Origin: a bacterium BMS3Bbin10
Lineage (GTDB): Bacteria > Pseudomonadota > Alphaproteobacteria > Rhizobiales > Methyloligellaceae
Assembly (NCBI GenBank): GCA_002897995.1
Contig: BDTT01000083.1
Span: 30,263 to 94,262, forward strand
Length of the DNA stretch: 64,000 bases
Direction: 5' to 3'
In this document: positions 8,820 through 16,981 of the stretch, one piece after another
How the letters are laid out: every line of letters starts with the position of its first letter
Position numbering within the stretch: position 1 is the first letter of the stretch
The notes under the pieces: generated by a model
Database searches by the model: none
Seen by the model: the letters and a program-made list of their open reading frames with translations, nothing else
What the model was told of the DNA's origin: nothing
Made by a program: the position numbers and the translations under genes

Positions 8820-10013
8820 TCAGGCCCAATGGCGTGAGCGGAGGGAAACAAGCAGCAGCAGCAGGGCCGCCCCGGCGAAGGCCGCTCCGGTATAGAAGGC
8901 CATCGACGCGCCCAGCATCTGCCACGCCGCGCCGGCCACGAGAGAGGCGAACAGAAGCGCGATGCCGTTTACGAGATTAAAGATGCCGAATGCCGTGCCG
9001 CGCAGATGATCCGGCGCGGCGTCCGCGACCAGGGCCGACAGCAGCCCTTGCGTGAGCCCCAGATGAACGCCCCAGATCGCAACTCCGATCATGGCGACGG
9101 CGTATCCCGAGGCGCCGGCCAGTACCAGTTCGGCGAGTATCAGCGCAACGAAACCAAGCGCCAGCAACACTCCTCTATCCATGCGGTCGGCCAGCACCCC
9201 CACCGGATAGGAGGACGCGGAAAAGACGACCATCATCAGCACCAGTACAAACGGCGACAGGCCGACCGGCAGCCCCAGATCCATGGCCCGCAGGGCGAGA
9301 AACGCCACCGAGAAGCGCGCCATCGCGAACAGCCCGCCAATGACGACGATCAGCCAGTATCTGCCGCTCATCTGCGCGAAATCGGCGCGACGCAGAGGAA
9401 GACCGCGCTTGTCCCTTCCGGCCGGAACAGCGTCCGGTTCCTCGACCCCGAACAGAAGAAACGCCATGCACAGCGCGGCGGGAATCAGGGCGAACCACAG
9501 AACAAGGGGAATATCGTCCGACAGCAGCGCCATCAGGGCAATAGCCAGAAGGGGACCTATGAAAGCGCCCGCCGCATCCATCGACTGGCGCAGGCCATAG
9601 GCGGCGCCCCGTATCGCGGGCGGCGTGATGTCGGCGATCAGCGCATCGCGCGGCGCGCCCCGGATGCCCTTGCCGATCCGGTCGATGAAACGCGCCGCAA
9701 ACAGGACCTCGACCGACTGCGCCAGGGGAAACAGCGGCTTTGTAATCGCCGCCAGACCATAGCCGATGACCGCCAGTATCTTGCGCTTGCCGAGCCAGTC
9801 GCTCAAGGCCCCGGAAAAGACCTTGGTAATGGATGCGGTCGCCTCGGCCACGCCTTCGATGAAACCGACAGCCGCCATGGAGATGCCGAGCGAGACAAAC
9901 AGCGCCGGCAGCAGGGAGTGCACCAGTTCCGATGAGGCATCCATGAACAGGGAGACGAAGCCGAGCGCCCAGACGCCGCTCGGTATTTTCTGCGCGTTTT
10001 TCAGCAACGCCAT
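8820..10013 (-). CDS. Major facilitator superfamily transporter
   Basis: About 397 residues with 12 predicted membrane helices in two halves. The cytoplasmic loop between helices 2 and 3 (LSDWLGKRK) and its repeat in the second half (VLADRMDRG) are MFS signatures, and helix 4/5 carries IDRIGKGIRGAPRDALIADI, seen in a subgroup often annotated as drug or sugar efflux. The substrate is unknown. ATG at 10013 is chosen because the core fold starts there; an in-frame TTG at 10055 would add 14 residues. It is divergent from an RpiR regulator across a gap with two operator-like repeats. Its TGA stop is in frame with the rhodanese fragment behind it. Confidence 0.9.
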   Translation of the reverse strand: MALLKNAQKIPSGVWALGFVSLFMDASSELVHSLLPALFVSLGISMAAVGFIEGVAEATASITKVFSGALSDWLGKRKILAVIGYGLAAITKPLFPLAQSVEVLFAARFIDRIGKGIRGAPRDALIADITPPAIRGAAYGLRQSMDAAGAFIGPLLAIALMALLSDDIPLVLWFALIPAALCMAFLLFGVEEPDAVPAGRDKRGLPLRRADFAQMSGRYWLIVVIGGLFAMARFSVAFLALRAMDLGLPVGLSPFVLVLMMVVFSASSYPVGVLADRMDRGVLLALGFVALILAELVLAGASGYAVAMIGVAIWGVHLGLTQGLLSALVADAAPDHLRGTAFGIFNLVNGIALLFASLVAGAAWQMLGASMAFYTGAAFAGAALLLLLVSLRSRHWA

Positions 10014-10057
10014 TTTGCAGCCCGCCTCGCGGTTCACCGGCCAGGTCAACGGCAAAC

Positions 10058-10101
10058 GTAGTATTTACTACCATTTTTAATAGATATGTAGTATATACGA
10101 C
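10058..10101. promoter_or_regulatory. Tandem operator-like repeats between the MFS and RpiR genes
   Basis: Two related 14-base boxes, GTAGTATTTACTAC (10058-10071, a near-perfect inverted repeat) and GTAGTATATACGAC (10088-10101), lie exactly 30 bases apart, about three helical turns, in an AT-rich stretch of the divergent gap. Placement and spacing suggest binding by one dimeric regulator on one face of DNA. Whether the neighbouring RpiR protein is that regulator is not known. Confidence 0.45.
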
Positions 10102-10143
10102 ATACCGAGTCAACAAGATGAATCAGACCAGGGTCGCGATGCC

Positions 10144-11052
10144 ATGGAACCGCCTGCCACCTTCAATGACCGGCTCAAAGCGTGCGCGGACCGGATAAGT
10201 CCCGCGGAGCAGCGCGTGGCCCGGTTTTTCCAGGAGAACCGCGAAGAGGTTCTCATCGCCTCTGCCAGCGCGCTCGCACGCCAGGCCGGCACCAGCGACG
10301 CGACCGTGGTTCGCACGGCCAAGGCTTTGGGGTTTTCCGGCATGGAAGAGTTGCGGCGCACGCTGGCGCGCGAGCTGCGCGAAAACCTGTCCCCCGCCAG
10401 CCGGATGGCCCGAACGCTCTCGGAAGTGGGCGATGATCCGGGATCCGCCCTCGAGGTGACGCTGGATATTCATCAGAAATCCCTTGAGGGCCTGCGCCGC
10501 GACATCACCCCGGACCGCTTCCAAAGCGCCATTCGCGCCATTGCAGGCGCCCGGCGGGTGTTTATCTTCGGGATCGGGCCGTCGGCAGCGATGGCGGATT
10601 ATTTCAAGGTTCAGCTCGGGCGGTTCGGCATCGACGCGCTGAGCCTGACGCAGACCGGCCTTCTGCTTGCCGACAGCGTGCAGAAATTCAAGCAGGGCGA
10701 TCTCCTGATGATCTTCGCCTATGGCCGGGTGTACCGGGAGTTGCGCGTCCTGCTGGACCAGGCAGACCGGCGCGGGCTCGCAAAAATCCTTTTTTCCGAT
10801 ACGCTGGGCGCGAAACTGCGCGGCCGCGTCGATCTTGTGCTTCCCGTCGCGCGCGGCCGGGCGGATATGCTGAGCATGCATACCGCCACGCTTGCCCTTA
10901 TAGAGGCGCTCCTCGTCGGCGTGGCTTCCGAGCGCCCGAAGGAAACCATCGCCAGCCTTGAAGCGCTGAACAAAGTCCGGACCGCGCTGGCCGGAAAAGA
11001 GATGGGCCTGCCGACCATGCAGTCGGGCGCCCGGGGGAAATCCGGGGTCTGA
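10144..11052 (+). CDS. RpiR/MurR-family transcriptional regulator
   Basis: A 302-residue regulator with an N-terminal HTH_6 domain (about residues 8-85; LARQAGTSDATVVRTAKALGFSGMEELR) and a C-terminal SIS sugar-phosphate binding domain (about 130-260; VFIFGIGPSAAMADYF). Regulators of this family sense phosphosugars and usually control the neighbouring catabolic or transport genes. Here the divergent neighbour is an MFS transporter, so control of it is plausible but unproven. No sugar-catabolic genes are adjacent. The first 25 residues carry the conserved ISPAEQRVARFF segment, which supports the start. Confidence 0.92.
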   Translation: MEPPATFNDRLKACADRISPAEQRVARFFQENREEVLIASASALARQAGTSDATVVRTAKALGFSGMEELRRTLARELRENLSPASRMARTLSEVGDDPGSALEVTLDIHQKSLEGLRRDITPDRFQSAIRAIAGARRVFIFGIGPSAAMADYFKVQLGRFGIDALSLTQTGLLLADSVQKFKQGDLLMIFAYGRVYRELRVLLDQADRRGLAKILFSDTLGAKLRGRVDLVLPVARGRADMLSMHTATLALIEALLVGVASERPKETIASLEALNKVRTALAGKEMGLPTMQSGARGKSGV

Positions 11053-11127
11053 AACGGAGGGTTTTCCCGGCCCGTCCGATCCTGTCTGTTTCTCAGGACC
11101 TCATTCTTTCTTACTGCTATGGTCAAG

Positions 11128-11148
11128 ATATTACCTTTAATGTAATAT
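11128..11148. promoter_or_regulatory. Inverted repeat directly ahead of the HTH-coaBC gene
   Basis: ATATTAC (11128-11134) and GTAATAT (11142-11148) are perfect arms separated by seven bases, centred 17 bases before the coaBC ATG. The stretch is AT-rich in a GC-rich neighbourhood and lies where a repressor would block transcription or initiation. Because the downstream protein carries its own DNA-binding domain, self-regulation is the obvious hypothesis. There is no strong Shine-Dalgarno sequence between the repeat and the ATG. Confidence 0.5.
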
Positions 11149-11154
11149 TGAGCT

Positions 11155-12597
11155 ATGAAACTTGTCTCATGGCTCAAGAATAGTGGAATTTCGGCGCGTG
11201 AGCTTGCGTCTCGGGTCGAGACCACCGAGGCGACCATCTCCCGCCTGAAGAACGGCCACGCCCGGCCGTCGCTGGAGCTGGCGCAGCGCATCGCCGACGC
11301 CACCGGCGGCGCGGTGACGGCGAATGATTTTCTCGATCTTGGCCCCCAGGCGGCCTCGCATCCCTCAAACGGGCTGAACGGCGCGCGCATCCTGCTGATT
11401 ATCTCAGGCGGGATTGCGGCTTACAAATCCCTCGATCTCATCCGGCGTTTGCGGGAGGCGGGGTGCGGGGTGCGGGTCATTCTCACGCGCGCGGCGCAAG
11501 AATTCGTGACGCCCCTGTCCGTGGGCGCCCTGGCCGGGGCCGCGCCCTACACCGATTTGTTTGACGCAAAAACCGAATTCGACGTGGGGCATATTCGTCT
11601 GGCGCGCGACAGCGATCTCATTATCGTCGCCCCCGCCACCGCCAGCCTCATGGCGAAAATGGCCAGCGGACTGGCGGACGATCTGGCCACGGCTGTCCTT
11701 TTGGCGACAGATACCCGCATTTTGCTTGCGCCCGCCATGAACCCGCGGATGTGGGCCAACCCGGCGACCCGGCGCAATGTGGCGCGGCTCGAGGGCGATG
11801 GCGTCTTCTTCATTGGTCCAGGTGAGGGAGAAATGGCGGAGGCCGGCGAGGCGGGTATCGGGCGCATGGCCGAGGCGCCGGAAATTCTCGGCGTCCTCGA
11901 AAATCTTGTTGGCCAGGCCGGCGCGAAGCCGCTCGAGGGCCGCCATGTGATCGTTACCTCCGGGCCGACCCGTGAGCCGATCGATCCGGTCCGCTATATC
12001 GCCAACCGCTCGTCGGGCAAGCAGGGCCACGCCATCGCCGCGGCGGCGGCGCGGGCGGGCGCGGATGTGACCCTGGTGAGCGGGCCGGTCCGGATCGCCG
12101 ATCCCTTGGGCGTGAAAACCGTTCATGTGGAAACGGCGGCGGACATGCTGGCGGCGGTCGAGGGGGCCCTGCCCGCCGATATCGCCATCTTCGCCGCCGC
12201 CGTGGCCGACTGGCGCATGCGGGAGCAGAGCCGGGAAAAAATGAAAAAAACCGCCACGGATAACGAAATGAGCCTCGACCTTGTTCAAAACCCGGATATC
12301 CTGAAACTGGTGAGCCGGGGGCATCTGCGCCCCCCTCTCGTCATCGGCTTCGCCGCCGAAACACGGCAGGTGGTTGCCAACGCCGCGAAAAAGCGGCAGG
12401 CAAAGGGCTGCGACTGGATTGTGGCGAATGATGTGTCTGAAGGAACAGGGATTATGGGCGGCGACAATAATCGTGTTTCTCTGGTGACGAAAAGCAGGAC
12501 CGAGGACTGGCCGGAAATGACCAAGGACAAGGTTGCGGAAAAACTCATCGCCAGAGCCGCGGAGCATCTTACCGCGCGAGAGGCGGCGGCGGAATAA
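11155..12597 (+). CDS. coaBC: Bifunctional phosphopantothenoylcysteine decarboxylase/phosphopantothenate-cysteine ligase with N-terminal HTH domain
   Basis: The 480-residue protein makes 4'-phosphopantetheine from phosphopantothenate and cysteine in coenzyme A synthesis. CoaC (about 75-255) shows the flavin-binding start [21 protein letters not shown], the catalytic histidine segment [12 protein letters not shown], and PAMNPRMW. CoaB (about 265-470) begins with [27 protein letters not shown] and carries the AAVADWR and DWIVANDV segments. The first 65 residues are extra: [27 protein letters not shown] is a Cro/C1-type (YdaS-like) helix-turn-helix. No in-frame ATG, GTG or TTG lies near the normal CoaBC start, so the fusion is encoded as one chain. 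Its stop overlaps the dut ATG (TAATG), so the pair is translationally coupled, as often seen for coaBC-dut. Confidence 0.93.
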   Translation: MKLVSWLKNSGISARELASRVETTEATISRLKNGHARPSLELAQRIADATGGAVTANDFLDLGPQAASHPSNGLNGARILLIISGGIAAYKSLDLIRRLREAGCGVRVILTRAAQEFVTPLSVGALAGAAPYTDLFDAKTEFDVGHIRLARDSDLIIVAPATASLMAKMASGLADDLATAVLLATDTRILLAPAMNPRMWANPATRRNVARLEGDGVFFIGPGEGEMAEAGEAGIGRMAEAPEILGVLENLVGQAGAKPLEGRHVIVTSGPTREPIDPVRYIANRSSGKQGHAIAAAAARAGADVTLVSGPVRIADPLGVKTVHVETAADMLAAVEGALPADIAIFAAAVADWRMREQSREKMKKTATDNEMSLDLVQNPDILKLVSRGHLRPPLVIGFAAETRQVVANAAKKRQAKGCDWIVANDVSEGTGIMGGDNNRVSLVTKSRTEDWPEMTKDKVAEKLIARAAEHLTAREAAAE

Positions 12598-13067
12598 TGT
12601 CCCCATCCTCCCTGACCTTGCGCGTTGCGCTGCGCCGGCTCGAGCATGGAGAAGGTTTGCCCCTGCCCGCATATGAAAGCGGTCAGGCGGCGGGCATGGA
12701 CCTTTGCGCCGCCCTGCCCGAAGGGGCGCCCCAGACTTTGACGCCGGGCGCGCGGGCGCTCATCGGAACCGGTTTCGCGCTTGAACTGCCGGAAGGCCAT
12801 GAAGCCCAGATACGCCCGCGCTCGGGCCTCGCGCTGAAACACGGCGTCACCGTGCTCAATTCCCCCGGCACGATCGATGCCGATTACCGGGGCGAGGTGA
12901 AAGTGCTGCTCGTCAATCTCGGGGGCGAGCCGTTTGAAATCCTGCGCGGCATGCGCATCGCGCAGATGGTCATTCAGCCGGTTTCGCGCGCCGCGCTGGC
13001 CGAGGTGGAAGAGCTTACCGGCAGCGCGCGCGGGGCGGGCGGCTTCGGTTCTACCGGAACCGGTTGA
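12597..13067 (+). CDS. dut: Deoxyuridine 5'-triphosphate nucleotidohydrolase
   Basis: This 156-residue trimeric dUTPase hydrolyses dUTP to dUMP and pyrophosphate. The five family motifs are present in order: [34 protein letters not shown], and the C-terminal P-loop-like arm [10 protein letters not shown] that closes over the substrate. The start codon overlaps the coaBC stop by one base. A degraded copy of the last 100 bases of this gene occurs about 1.2 kb downstream on the far side of a pseudogene. Confidence 0.97.
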   Translation: MSPSSLTLRVALRRLEHGEGLPLPAYESGQAAGMDLCAALPEGAPQTLTPGARALIGTGFALELPEGHEAQIRPRSGLALKHGVTVLNSPGTIDADYRGEVKVLLVNLGGEPFEILRGMRIAQMVIQPVSRAALAEVEELTGSARGAGGFGSTGTG

Positions 13068-13092
13068 TCCAAAGGCTTACCCCCTTACCCCA

Positions 13093-13176
13093 CCCTCTCT
13101 CCTTGAGGGGAGAGGGATGCGAAGGGCTGGCGCAGCGATGCCGGGCCTTACGCGAAGGCGGGTGAGGGGTGAAGAG
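13093..13176 (+). repeat. Palindromic intergenic repeat after dut
   Basis: A 10-base stem with one mismatch and loop TTGA (13093-13116, CCCTCTCTCC / GGGGAGAGGG) is followed by GC-rich sequence ending in GTGAGGGGTGAAGAG (13162-13176). That 15-base end recurs at 14261-14275 after the second copy of the dut tail. The hairpin has no T-run, so a rho-independent terminator is not supported. It resembles the small mobile palindromes common between alphaproteobacterial genes. Confidence 0.55.
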
Positions 13177-13301
13177 CATATGTTCGCCGGAATAACGATC
13201 AGGATTGATTTTCAGAAAAAAGTGCGAAATTCCGGCGTCAGCCTGTCCCCGCCGAAGGTGGGGCCGGGGTCCCGGCAGGGCTGCGCGAACGGAGGCAAAC
13301 C

Positions 13302-13975
13302 CTACTTCAACGGCTCCATGATCGAGTCCGGCCCGAGCTTGATGGTCAGGCGGATCGACGTGCGGGCTGAGAAGGCGGCGTCGCTGCCGATGACCGTGCC
13401 GTCCTGACGTCCCGCAGTAAATGGAGTCGTTGGAATATCGACCGTGTTGTAAGCCATTTCCGGGACATAGGAGTAATATTCATACTCGCTCCTGAGAGAG
13501 AGAGTTGCCCGCCGGCCAAGAAGCTTGCGTGTTTCCAGCACAACGCCACCGATAAAGGAAACTTCGTCGCGGGATAGCGAAAGCGTGCTGGACGTGTTCG
13601 GCGTGGCGGAAAGATCATTTATCCGCCCCGAGTGAGAAGGTGCGCGGCCGTGGCGTGCGAGTGATGCCCATGATGCCCGGATTGAGGCTCCATGCCGATC
13701 CCAGGGATACGCCCCAATGATCGACCTCGCGCTCCACGGTCGATATGAGCGTATTGCCGGTGGCTGTGGCGGCGGCCACTTTCTCAGTAATGGCGGGATC
13801 GTCAAACAGCCGGTAACGGCACATCCGGCAGGGTTAGGATTGCCGTGCCCGCACCGACGCTCACTGTCGCGCCGCCGACTTGCATGGAACCGGACTCCTG
13901 CGCGCCTGCCGGCAGCGTCAGGGACACTATCGCCGCGAGCGCGGCCAATTTGAGAATTTTGCGGTAATTTGTCAC
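13302..13975 (-). pseudogene. Decayed gene for an exported outer-membrane-type beta-barrel protein
   Basis: Three fragments in different frames join into one degraded gene. The first begins with GTG at 13975 after GGGAG and reads as a clear signal peptide (ILKLAALAAIVSLTLPAGAQE) followed by GGATVSVGAGTAILTLPDV. The frame then shifts to a segment containing HWGVSLGSAWSLN, and again to a C-terminal part rich in alternating hydrophobic residues (VSFIGGVVLETRKLL, SLRSEYEYYSYVPEM, FSARTSIRLTIKLGP), typical of membrane beta-strands. At least two frameshifts break it. It is inserted between dut and a second copy of the dut tail. The exact family is not identified. Confidence 0.6.
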
Positions 13976-14155
13976 GTGAGGCTCCCCCGAGCGCACGAAA
14001 CGGCGCTTCTTCGTTGCGGGAATACTATCGGATTCCAATGGCTTGTTGAGTCTTCGGGGCGCGGGACCCATAATTTTTCTTTCTTCTGTGGTAATTATGG
14101 TACAGTTCGAAAAAGCCAAGAAAAAGCAATGGGCTGTGCTGTACGCATAGTATTT

Positions 14156-14275
14156 GCGCAGATGGTGATTCAACCGGTTTCGCGCGCCGCGCCGGCCGAG
14201 GTGGAAGAATTTTCGTCAAGCGCGCGCGGGGCGGGGGGGGGTTGGTTCTACCGGAGCGGCGTGAGGGGTGAAGAG
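14156..14275 (+). repeat. Duplicated 3' end of dut
   Basis: Bases 14156-14255 repeat, with scattered substitutions, the last 100 bases of dut (12960-13057); the translation still reads [25 protein letters not shown], but there is no start or upstream part. It is followed by the same GTGAGGGGTGAAGAG element that follows dut. The two copies bracket the pseudogene. This looks like the scar of a tandem duplication or of an insertion that carried flanking DNA. Confidence 0.7.
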
Positions 14276-14321
14276 AGGGCGTGCACTGGTTCCAGCCGCG
14301 CCGTTGCGCTAAAACTCATCC

Positions 14322-15155
14322 ATGACACTGACGCGCGAAGAGATCGACCGCTACAAGCGCCATCTGGTGCTGCATGACGTCGGCGGTCAGGGCCAGCAGA
14401 AGCTCAAAGAAGCCAAGGTGCTGGTCGTCGGCGCGGGCGGGCTGGGTTCACCTGTACTCATGTATCTGGCCGCCGCCGGCGTCGGCACGCTCGGCATCAT
14501 CGACGACGACATCGTGTCCCTCGACAATCTGCAGCGCCAGATCATCCATGACACCGCCCATGTGGGCGCGCTGAAAACGCAAAGCGCGGCCGAGGCGATT
14601 GCGCGCCTGAACCCGCATGTGGAAATGAAACTTCACTCCGAGCGCCTGACGGGCGAAAACGCGCTCGAAGTCATCTCGCAATATGACATCGTCGCCGACG
14701 GGTCGGACAATTTCGCCACGCGCTACCTCGTCAACGACGCCTGTTACCTGGCCAGACGCCCGCTGGTGTTTGCCGCGCTGGGTCCCTTTGACGGCTATCT
14801 CACCACCTTCCGCGCCCATGAGAGGGGGGAGGACGGCAAGCCTTATCCCAACTATCGCTGCATCTTCCCCGAGGCCCCGCCGCCCGGAACGGTCGCCAAC
14901 TGCTCGGAGGTCGGCATCCTCGGCGCGGTGGCCGGCGTCATGGGAACGCTCCAGGCGCTTGAAGTCCTCAAAGAGCTGCTCGGGCTTGGCGAGTCGCTCG
15001 CCGGGCGGCTGATGATCTACGATGCCCGCGCCTGCCGCTTCGAGACCGTCAATGTCGCCTGGGACCCCAACAACCCGCTCACGGGTAAAAACCCGGTCAT
15101 CACCGATCTTTCCATCCATATGACGCAGCAGACGGCGGAGACCTGCGGCGCATAG
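14322..15155 (+). CDS. HesA/MoeB/ThiF-family E1-like adenylyltransferase
   Basis: This 277-residue enzyme belongs to the family that adenylates the C-terminal glycine of a ubiquitin-like sulfur carrier (ThiS, MoaD or similar). It shows the ATP-binding VVGAGGLGSPVLMYLAAAGVG, the conserved DDDIVSLDNLQRQ, and the R(C)IFPEAPPPGTVANCSEVGILGAVAG block. Of the four zinc-binding cysteines of classical MoeB only part is recognisable. No rhodanese domain is attached and no thi or moa gene is adjacent, so the carrier served here (molybdopterin or thiamine) cannot be decided. Confidence 0.93.
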   Translation: MTLTREEIDRYKRHLVLHDVGGQGQQKLKEAKVLVVGAGGLGSPVLMYLAAAGVGTLGIIDDDIVSLDNLQRQIIHDTAHVGALKTQSAAEAIARLNPHVEMKLHSERLTGENALEVISQYDIVADGSDNFATRYLVNDACYLARRPLVFAALGPFDGYLTTFRAHERGEDGKPYPNYRCIFPEAPPPGTVANCSEVGILGAVAGVMGTLQALEVLKELLGLGESLAGRLMIYDARACRFETVNVAWDPNNPLTGKNPVITDLSIHMTQQTAETCGA

Positions 15156-15314
15156 GGCCGTCGGCGCCAAATCCCCGCCCCCGTCTTGAATTGCCATATT
15201 TGCGGACTATTTCATCTGTGCACTGTCTGTTGCGCCCTGTTTGCAAAAATGCGCAGCCCGGGGGGGCGTTCCAGGGGCAGGTGCATGCACTCCACGGATG
15301 CAAGGGAGAATGAC

Positions 15315-15740
15315 ATGACATCTTTACGGAGCATATCCGGCAAGGCGGCGATCCTGGCCGGCCTGACGCTGTCGTTCAACGGGCCGGCATCCGCCACCCC
15401 GCTCCCGGTTCTCGGACAAACCGGCGAGGCGCAGCTTTCCACGAACGGGGACAGCCTCGTCACCAAGGTTTCCGGCTGCCACCGCGCCAGGGCCTATGGC
15501 ATGGTATACAAGTGGGGCTACCCGGCCTGGCACCGGCATGCGGGGGCCCGCTGCCGGCCGGTTGCGGTGGCCGGGGCCGCGCTTTGTCACAGGGCGTTCA
15601 GAAAGCACTTCCACGCCGGGCTCGGCAATGTGTGGCACAAACATGCCGGCCCCAACTGCGTGCCCGTCAGGGGCCGCGTATGGACGACCGGCCCGAAACT
15701 GGGCTGCGTCAAAATCGGCGCCGTCTGGATCTGTGGCTGA
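15315..15740 (+). CDS. Small exported Cys/His-rich protein of unknown function
   Basis: The 141-residue product has a likely signal peptide (residues 1-28, AAILAGLTLSFNGPASA). The mature part has about eight cysteines and many His, Trp and Tyr residues in spaced motifs such as SGCHRARAYG, WHRHAGARC, LCHRAFRKHFHAG and KHAGPNC. The two WHxHAGxxC segments are an internal repeat. Paired cysteines suggest a disulfide-stabilised periplasmic or secreted protein, and the histidines could bind metal. The start at 15315 is chosen because GGGAG lies seven bases upstream and the signal peptide begins there. I do not recognise a family. Confidence 0.7.
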   Translation: MTSLRSISGKAAILAGLTLSFNGPASATPLPVLGQTGEAQLSTNGDSLVTKVSGCHRARAYGMVYKWGYPAWHRHAGARCRPVAVAGAALCHRAFRKHFHAGLGNVWHKHAGPNCVPVRGRVWTTGPKLGCVKIGAVWICG

Positions 15741-15866
15741 CCCGTTCTCGCATTTCCGTTAAATCCGGAGTATTTTCCGTCATGGGGCCGCATCGCGCGG
15801 CCCCATGAATGTTGGGGGACGGGCCATCCTGCCGGTTTCATGACGCGGGCTTCGGGGAAATACGAG

Positions 15867-16946
15867 ATGACCGGAAACAGTAAATTCGAGGTGCTGCACG
15901 AGTTTGTCGAACCGGCGCGCGCAAATCTCTCTCCGGAGACATGGGACTATCTGATGGGCGGCGCGGAAACCGAAACCTCTCTCAATCGCAACCGCATGTC
16001 GATAGACGCGCTGGCGCTGCGCCCGAGGGTACTGCGCAATGTGGAGCATGTGGATTTGTCGGGGAAGTTTCTTGGGAGCAGTTGGCGGCTGCCGGTTCTG
16101 CTCGCGCCTATCGGTTCGCTTCAGGACATGACGAAAGGCGGCGGCAAGGCGCCGGCGCGGGCGGCGGCGAAGTTCGGCGTGGCGCATATGCTGAGCTCCT
16201 CCTGCGCGCCGGGGCTCGAAGAGGTGGCCGCCGCCGCGCCGCAGCATCCGAAAATCTTCCAGATTTATGTGCGCGGGGACGCAGGCTGGCTCGATGAACT
16301 GGTTCGCCGCGCCATCGATCACGGCTATATGGCAATCTGTTTCACCGTCGATCTCGACACCTTCGGGCGGCGCGAACGCGACATCGCCAAACGCTATCTG
16401 ACCACCGCAAGGCGCAAGGCATCGGGCGAAGAACATCAGGCGCGCTTCTGCTGGAGCGATGTGGAGCGCATCAAGAAGAAGTTCGATATCCCGCTGATCC
16501 TGAAAGGCATCGCAACGCCGGGCGATGCCGCGCGCGCGGCCGGGATGGGCATCGACGCGGTTTATGTCTCGAACCATGGCGGGCGGCAGCTCGATCATGT
16601 TCAGGGCTCGACGGACGTGCTGCCGGAGATTGTCGAAAAGATCGCGGGCCGCGCGGAGATCATTGTCGATGGCGGATATATGCGCGGCAGCGACATCGTC
16701 AAGGCGATTGCGCTGGGGGCGGACGCCGTCGGCATCGGGCGTCTTCAGGGTCTCGCCGCGGCGGCCGGCGGAGAAGACGCCATTATCCGGATGCTGGAAA
16801 TTCTCGAACAGGAAATAAAGCATTGCCTCATGCTGCTTGGCGTGACGTCATTTGCCGAACTCGACCCCTCTTTCGTCACCAGGGTCACGCCGCTGCAAAA
16901 CAACTGGCTGGACAGCGCCTTCCCGCTTCTCAGGGAAGGCTATTGA
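15867..16946 (+). CDS. FMN-dependent alpha-hydroxy-acid oxidase/dehydrogenase
   Basis: About 359 residues forming a TIM-barrel flavoenzyme of the lactate dehydrogenase (LldD)/glycolate oxidase family, which oxidises 2-hydroxy acids to 2-oxo acids. The diagnostic active-site motif YVSNHGGRQLD holds the base histidine and substrate arginine, VDGGYMRGSDIVKAIALGADAVGIGR forms the FMN phosphate site, and PLILKGI carries the flavin-contacting lysine. The N-terminal YLMGGAETETSLNRNR segment matches the family. An upstream ATG at 15840 is possible, but the start at 15867 gives an N-terminus closer to relatives. The substrate is unknown. Confidence 0.88.
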   Translation: MTGNSKFEVLHEFVEPARANLSPETWDYLMGGAETETSLNRNRMSIDALALRPRVLRNVEHVDLSGKFLGSSWRLPVLLAPIGSLQDMTKGGGKAPARAAAKFGVAHMLSSSCAPGLEEVAAAAPQHPKIFQIYVRGDAGWLDELVRRAIDHGYMAICFTVDLDTFGRRERDIAKRYLTTARRKASGEEHQARFCWSDVERIKKKFDIPLILKGIATPGDAARAAGMGIDAVYVSNHGGRQLDHVQGSTDVLPEIVEKIAGRAEIIVDGGYMRGSDIVKAIALGADAVGIGRLQGLAAAAGGEDAIIRMLEILEQEIKHCLMLLGVTSFAELDPSFVTRVTPLQNNWLDSAFPLLREGY

Positions 16947-16981
16947 GCGCGGCCCACGGCGCGCGCGAGGAGCGATCTGAA

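Noticed and set aside
9175..10116. Minus-strand open frame starting MLTRYVVYTT in the MFS/RpiR gap
   Set aside because: It overlaps the MFS gene in another frame and its body is low-complexity Arg/Gly-rich; the start lies in the operator region.
13880..14377. Plus-strand 165-codon frame spanning the duplicated dut tail
   Set aside because: It joins unrelated pieces: antisense of the pseudogene, the dut remnant and the start of the ThiF gene in the wrong frame.
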